Assembly (NCBI GenBank): GCA_903813345.2
Contig: CAIIXF020000334.1
Span: 1 to 22,000, forward strand
Reading direction: 5' to 3'
DNA length: 22,000 nt
From: Owenia fusiformis
Lineage: Eukaryota > Annelida > Polychaeta > Sabellida > Oweniidae
The stretch's first letter is position 1. Each line of letters opens with the position of its first letter. The position numbers and the translations under genes are program-made. The notes beneath the pieces were generated by a model. It had not been told where the DNA came from. It did no database searches and saw only the letters and a program-made list of their open reading frames with translations. Positions 18,022-22,000 of this stretch are shown here, one piece after another.

Positions 18022-18420
18022 CCCAAATAATATACTATTCACTATCTCACATTATTAATGATATCTCAGTGATTTTTCATACTTATTTCAAACTGTGTTT
18101 ATACTTTTGGAAAAAAACATTCAAATTACTATTTGCTATTTTACTTTACATTGCATTATCATGCTGTAATACAGTTTACAATTAATCAAATCTAAAATAT
18201 AACATAGATCACCACAAATAATAATAATAATAATATACACAATCGCACATCTTTATTTACAAGATTAAATTTCTTAATGTTTTTTCAAACTCATTTCAAA
18301 CTGTGATTTACACTTTGAAAAATATGATTTTACAAGTATCATTAACTATTAAATTTGATCAGAGGTTTATATTTTTCAAACACTACAATAATATGGCATC
18401 ACTTTTGGTGGTGACATGAG
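18022..18420. repeat. Family A repeat (resumed unit plus one further unit)
   Basis: After the insertion the repeat resumes with AATAATATACTATTCACTAT and runs to about 18110. A fresh unit then follows (CATTATCATGCTGTAATACA, ATAACATAGATCACC, a short AATAATAATAATAATA microsatellite, TTTCTTAATG, TTTGATCAGAGG), ending in the hairpin at 18393-18417. The layout matches the window end at 21590-22000. Confidence 0.6.
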
Positions 18421-19068
18421 AAAATATTTCAGATTATTATAATAAGTCATAAATGAAGTAGTGCAGATTCCATTATGATCTCTCCATGAAAAGAAATTAA
18501 TTCATCTGATTTTTGAAAATGAATAAACTGCTTTTATTATTACAGTTATATGTATGCTAGTATCTTATTGACTTATATTCAACACTGTAATGCCAGTTAT
18601 TAGGGTCAATATTCAACCATGTTGCTAAAACCAGGAAGTCTTTTTTTGTCTGTCAAAATCCATTTGAATCCTACGCATCTCTACATTTTATCCAAATATG
18701 TTACTAAATAATGCAATGTAGTAGTATAATCTTTGGATTTACAAAGTTGTATGATATTTGACAAGCGTAAAAGTTGCTTTCGGAGCATTTTTCTATAGCC
18801 ATTTTGTACAAGAAAATGTATAATATTTTAATTTAAAGTATGACCTGAATCGATTCCAAACTCTATATTTGCACATTTGATGAGATAAACCATTTGTGTC
18901 ATATTGTGAAATTATTTAGTTTGCAACCGATTCGGGTCATTGTTTTTGGGGGTATTTTGTGAGTTTCAAGAGAAACCAATGGCCTTTATTGAAATATGAT
19001 GATATCTTGCTAAACTAAATGACCCCTATCTCAGCCTATGTTTGTCCAAACTCTAAGAGTTGCACATC
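18421..19068. other. Stretch with no gene; contains one short inverted repeat
   Basis: No coding frame or member of the neighbouring repeat families was recognised. The one structure seen is a 21-bp imperfect inverted repeat, TGACCTGAATCGATTCCAAAC at 18841-18861 against the complement of 18919-18939 (four mismatches), enclosing 57 bp. It could be a small foldback element or chance. Confidence 0.4.
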
Positions 19069-19260
19069 TTTCTTCATTATATTACTTTACAGTTTTACAT
19101 TACATTCGTATACAATTTATGATTCATCAAATATGAAACACTACATAGATCACCACACGTGTTAATATACAACATTTCACATTACCATTTACAATACATT
19201 AATCATTTTTAGGGTTTTCATAATTATTCCAAATAATTATCTTAAAATAAAATTAAAGGC
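19069..19260. repeat. Family A repeat, partial unit
   Basis: Landmarks TTACATTACATTCGTATAC, GATTCATCAAATATGAAA, ACTACATAGATCACC, TTTCACATTACCATTTAC and TTAGGGTTTTCATAATTATT follow the order of the family A unit. The part with ATTCACATTGATCA and the terminal hairpin is missing. Confidence 0.55.
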
Positions 19261-19860
19261 ACACATTAAGTTTATGTATTTTAGGGGTATTTATTTTATA
19301 AATATTTTTTAAATGAACCAAACTTTTTTTGTATAACTCTAATACTGACAGATATAAGGACATTCTTAATATATCATTTTGTTCCGACAAGGTCCAGATA
19401 AATGTTTTTCATTCTAAAAATTGGAAGAAAAGAACCAAAAAGACTATTGTGCTAAAAACAATTTTTTTACTGAAACAATCAATATATAAAACATATATTA
19501 TGTTTAATTTAGTTCACTATTTCCCAACCAATACTTTAATACCATGAAATATAATTGAATATACCTTTTTGTAAATTCAAAATCCAGACTTTCAATCTTT
19601 CATCACCTTGTACCTTTTTTAATTGAATGTCAGAAGGAAAACAAACCAAAACTATCCAAATGCAATGTCCAATGTGAAAAGAGTTACTCAGTCATTGAAA
19701 TACTCACCTAACATCCTAATACCCTTTTAAAATGAAATATGAAATACACAATTGAATAGTGGCTACAATGCACATAAAAAGGAAATATCCAAGAATGCAC
19801 AATAAGGAAAGGAAACCTCATTTATCCCAAATCAATGTCAAACAGCAGAAGAGTGTCAAA
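19261..19860. other. AT-rich spacer with scraps of the family B extension
   Basis: The first 330 bases show nothing beyond short chance frames. From about 19605 there are fragments resembling the B extension: CACCTTGTACCTTTTTTAAT at about 19606, and ACTCACCTAACATCCTAATA with CCCTTTTAAAATGAAATATG at about 19703-19742. These parallel CACTTACCTTGTACCCTTTT near 16530 and similar text near 20035 and 20680. Confidence 0.45.
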
Positions 19861-20466
19861 CATACTCAATCACCATCATCTATAAAACACCATAATTCAC
19901 AATGGTCACCAGGTAAAAAAAACTATGGCTGGTTTTGATTCCTATTTCTGAAACATAATACCTTAGCTGGGATCCAGCTTAGAAGGTTTCAACAAGGTCT
20001 AGATCCTGATTCCAGTATACTCACCTTACATCACTTACCTTATGCCATTTTTAAATGAAATGTGAAATACATATGAAATAGACCTTTCCAATAAACCCTG
20101 CCACATATTGGTACATCAAATAAGCTATGATAATTGCTACATTGATGGTGTCATCCTATTGACAGAAGATTTCAAACAAGTTGGTCTAAAGGTGGATTTT
20201 GCAAGATAAAAATGGTGGCCATTTTGAAAATAGGCAAGCTTGAACCATGATTCATAGGGGGGTTTTCTGAATTGATGTTGAATAAAAAATAACTTATAAA
20301 ACGGGAATCCTATTGACAGAGGTTTTACAGAGGGACAGACAGACTGACAAACGGACAGATGGACAAGTGAGTGATTCCAAAAGCTCAATGAGCGAATTAA
20401 AATGTAAGTTTAAGACCCAGACAGCAAAGGACAAAAAAACTAAGACTAAGAGTATACCATCATAAG
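19860..20466. repeat. Family B with upstream extension, copy 3
   Basis: Full-length counterpart of 16366-16966, offset about 3,500 bp. It holds CATACTCAATCACCATCATC, CACAATGGTCACCAGGTAAA, TAGCTGGGATCCAGC, CCACATATTGGTACATCAAA, then the B core with AAAATGGTGGCCATTTTG, a GGACAGAC-rich stretch, AAGTGAGTGATT and GAGTATACCATCA. Minus-strand open frames across it are by-products of the pyrimidine-rich complement. Confidence 0.75.
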
Positions 20467-20599
20467 GAAAACAAACCAAGCCAAAACTATCCCATCCAAT
20501 ATCCAACAGTAAAAAACAGTGCCCAATGCCCCCTCCCGCCCATTCAAATACCAAGAGACAAATCATTCTGAAGAAAAAATTTAAACTTCAAGTCAGTAC

Positions 20600-20790
20600 T
20601 CATATACCATAGCTGGGATCCACCTTAAAAGGTTCCAATGAGGTCCAGATCCTGATTTCAGTATACTCACCTTACATCGTGTACCTTTTTTAAATAAAAT
20701 GTAAAATACATATGCAATAGACCGTTCCAATAAACAAACGGATGGATAGACTGACAAAATTTAAGACTAAGAGTATACCATCATAAAGAA
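20600..20790. repeat. Family B, internally deleted copy 4
   Basis: ATACCATAGCTGGGATCCAC, AGGTCCAGATCCTGATTTCA and AGACCGTTCCAATAAAC match the B extension. The sequence then jumps from AATAAAC straight to ACGGATGGATAGACTGAC and AAGACTAAGAGTATACCATC, so most of the core is missing. This extra fragment accounts for most of the change in offset between the two duplicated blocks, from about 3,500 bp before it to about 3,960 bp after it. Confidence 0.65.
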
Positions 20791-21590
20791 ATCAAACCAA
20801 GCCAAAACTATTCCTTTCCAATGCCCAACATGAAAAGAAACAGTGCCAAACACCCCCTCCCCACCATTAAAGTATCGATATCATAATCCAACACCATACT
20901 AGTAATACCAAGAAAAAAAGCATTCATACTGAAGTCATTACAATACACTTTAGAGAAAAAAATTAAAACTCCCAGCCAGTACTCACAACATAAAAAATAC
21001 TTGTAGATTCTAGCAGTTCTCTATATCCCCCTCAAATTTCATTTGGTGGGATAACAAGAAATCATTCAGTCTTGTTGATATCACACTAATGGAGTCAACA
21101 GTGTGCCGAGGAGGGTATAACAATATGTCATCACTTTTAAAGGTGACATAAACAGGCTATAATACTATTAACAACTTCTGTTGGCATAAAACAAAGAATA
21201 ACTTTGGGTTTGAGTATCATTTTACAAGATGCTTTTGATCACAGGTATACTTCTTCACAAATAAATATTTTTACATTATTTTATTGCAAAACAAATTATA
21301 ATTCATCAACTTTACAATGAAATGGTCCAATTGAACAGTTCAACACATTTAATATACTATTGTACATTTTCAATAATTTTTCAAATCAAACATACAGATA
21401 CTTTTTTACTTTTAACAGCATTATTTGGGAAACAATTATCATTTTTACTAATACTCAATGATAAGCTACATTTTTTACAAATTATTATTTGTTAAATAAG
21501 TTTACATATTATTTACATTACATTATCATACTGTAAAACATTTTACTTCATCAAATATAAAAGACAACATAGATCACAACAAATAATTTC
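20791..21590. repeat. Duplicated block C, copy 2 (uninterrupted)
   Basis: This is the counterpart of 16967-17600. It carries CAAGCCAAAACTATTCCTTT, CATTTCATTTGGTGGGATAA, a hairpin at 21125-21149, ACAGGCTATAATACTATTAA, GATGCTTTTGATCACAGGTA and a family A unit that continues without the foldback insertion found at 17601-18021. It is therefore the natural reference for the empty site. Confidence 0.7.
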
Positions 21591-22000
21591 ATATGTGCTC
21601 ACATCATTATTGCTATTCTTTACAATTCTCAATGTTTATCATTCTCATTTTAAACTGTGTTTACACTTTTGGAAAAAACATACTTTTGAAAAATATAATT
21701 TTAAAACATTCAATACTATTCACATTGATCAGAGATTTACATTGTTCAAACACTATAAAAGTATGTCACCACTTTTCTGGTGACATGAACAATTCTTACA
21801 GGGTATAAGAATACGCCATAAAGTACTATTTGCTATTTTACTTTTCATTACATAATCATACTGTAATACAGTTAACGGTTCACAACGTAACACAGATCAC
21901 CAAAAATAATAATAAACACAATCCCACATCATTATTTGCATGATTTTTTCATACTCATTTCAAATTGTGTTTAAACTTTTGAAAAATAAACTTTATTTTG
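21591..22000. repeat. Family A repeat, one unit plus the start of another
   Basis: Continues the uninterrupted unit (ACATCATTATTGC, TTTTAAACTGTGTTTACACT, ATTCACATTGATCAGAG) to a perfect 9-bp-arm hairpin at 21763-21786. A further unit starts near 21825 (CATTACATAATCATACTGTA, AACACAGATCACC) and runs off the window end. Confidence 0.6.
21763..21786. repeat. Perfect ATGTCACCA / TGGTGACAT hairpin
   Basis: Nine-base arms pair perfectly around a six-base CTTTTC loop. It is the best-preserved member of the recurrent hairpin class found at the end of family A and C units. Confidence 0.75.

Noticed and set aside
19329-19547. 72-codon plus-strand frame
   Set aside because: Lys/Asn/Ile/Phe-rich composition as expected from random AT-rich DNA; no recognisable family and no supporting signals.
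16695-20566. Minus-strand frames at 16695-16889, 20137-20388 and 20294-20566 rich in Ser, Val, Cys and Pro
   Set aside because: They arise from the pyrimidine-rich complement of the GGACAGAC-type stretch in family B repeats and recur with each copy; no sign of a real protein.

Overview
The window looks like eukaryotic, most likely molluscan (bivalve) genomic DNA. It is very AT-rich, contains no compact operon-like genes, and most of it is repetitive. The bivalve suggestion rests on the style of the dispersed repeats (GGACAGACGGACAAGTGAGTG-like blocks, GAGCGAAGCGAACGAG foldbacks) and on a large Helitron of the Helentron/Helitron2 type, which is common in such genomes. This is inference, and the species cannot be named from the sequence.

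Layout. Positions 1-1316 are a 13-bp-period minisatellite. It stops abruptly against 1316-2300, a broken minus-strand relic of a Helitron (C-terminal PIF1 helicase plus the start of an endonuclease) with a one-base frameshift in an A tract. A further scrap of the same helicase-endonuclease junction lies at about 2320-2410. From 2443 to at least 11571, and open to about 12526, is one uninterrupted minus-strand reading frame of about 3,300 codons. In N-to-C order it has a GC-rich in-frame repeat array, a basic region of unknown function, an OTU cysteine protease, a second cysteine-protease-like domain resembling the C76 (tegument USP-like) fold, an 18-residue repeat tract, a Cys-rich zinc-binding region, a DUF6570-like segment, a Helitron HUH Rep nuclease with two tyrosines, a PIF1-family helicase and a complete exonuclease-endonuclease-phosphatase (EEP) domain. 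Overlapping AATAAA signals follow the stop codon at once. All enzymatic motifs checked are intact, so the element looks recently active.

The rest, 12.4-22 kb, contains no convincing host gene. It is a mosaic of a possible tRNA-derived SINE near 14.3 kb, an AT-rich degenerate repeat (family A, at least eight copies), a second repeat (family B, three good copies plus fragments), and a larger block duplicated at an offset of 3.5-4 kb. The repeats carry a recurrent 24-25 nt hairpin with ATGTCA...TGACAT arms. One repeat copy is interrupted by a 0.42-kb insertion of nested inverted repeats (17601-18021), and the paralogous copy at 21.5 kb supplies a natural empty site.

How the parts work together (inference from the Helitron family): the Rep domain would nick and join single-stranded ends, the helicase would unwind the element during rolling-circle transposition, and the EEP domain may help at the target site. 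The two protease domains may process the polyprotein or remove ubiquitin from host factors. The flanking relics and minisatellite suggest that related elements have piled up here repeatedly.
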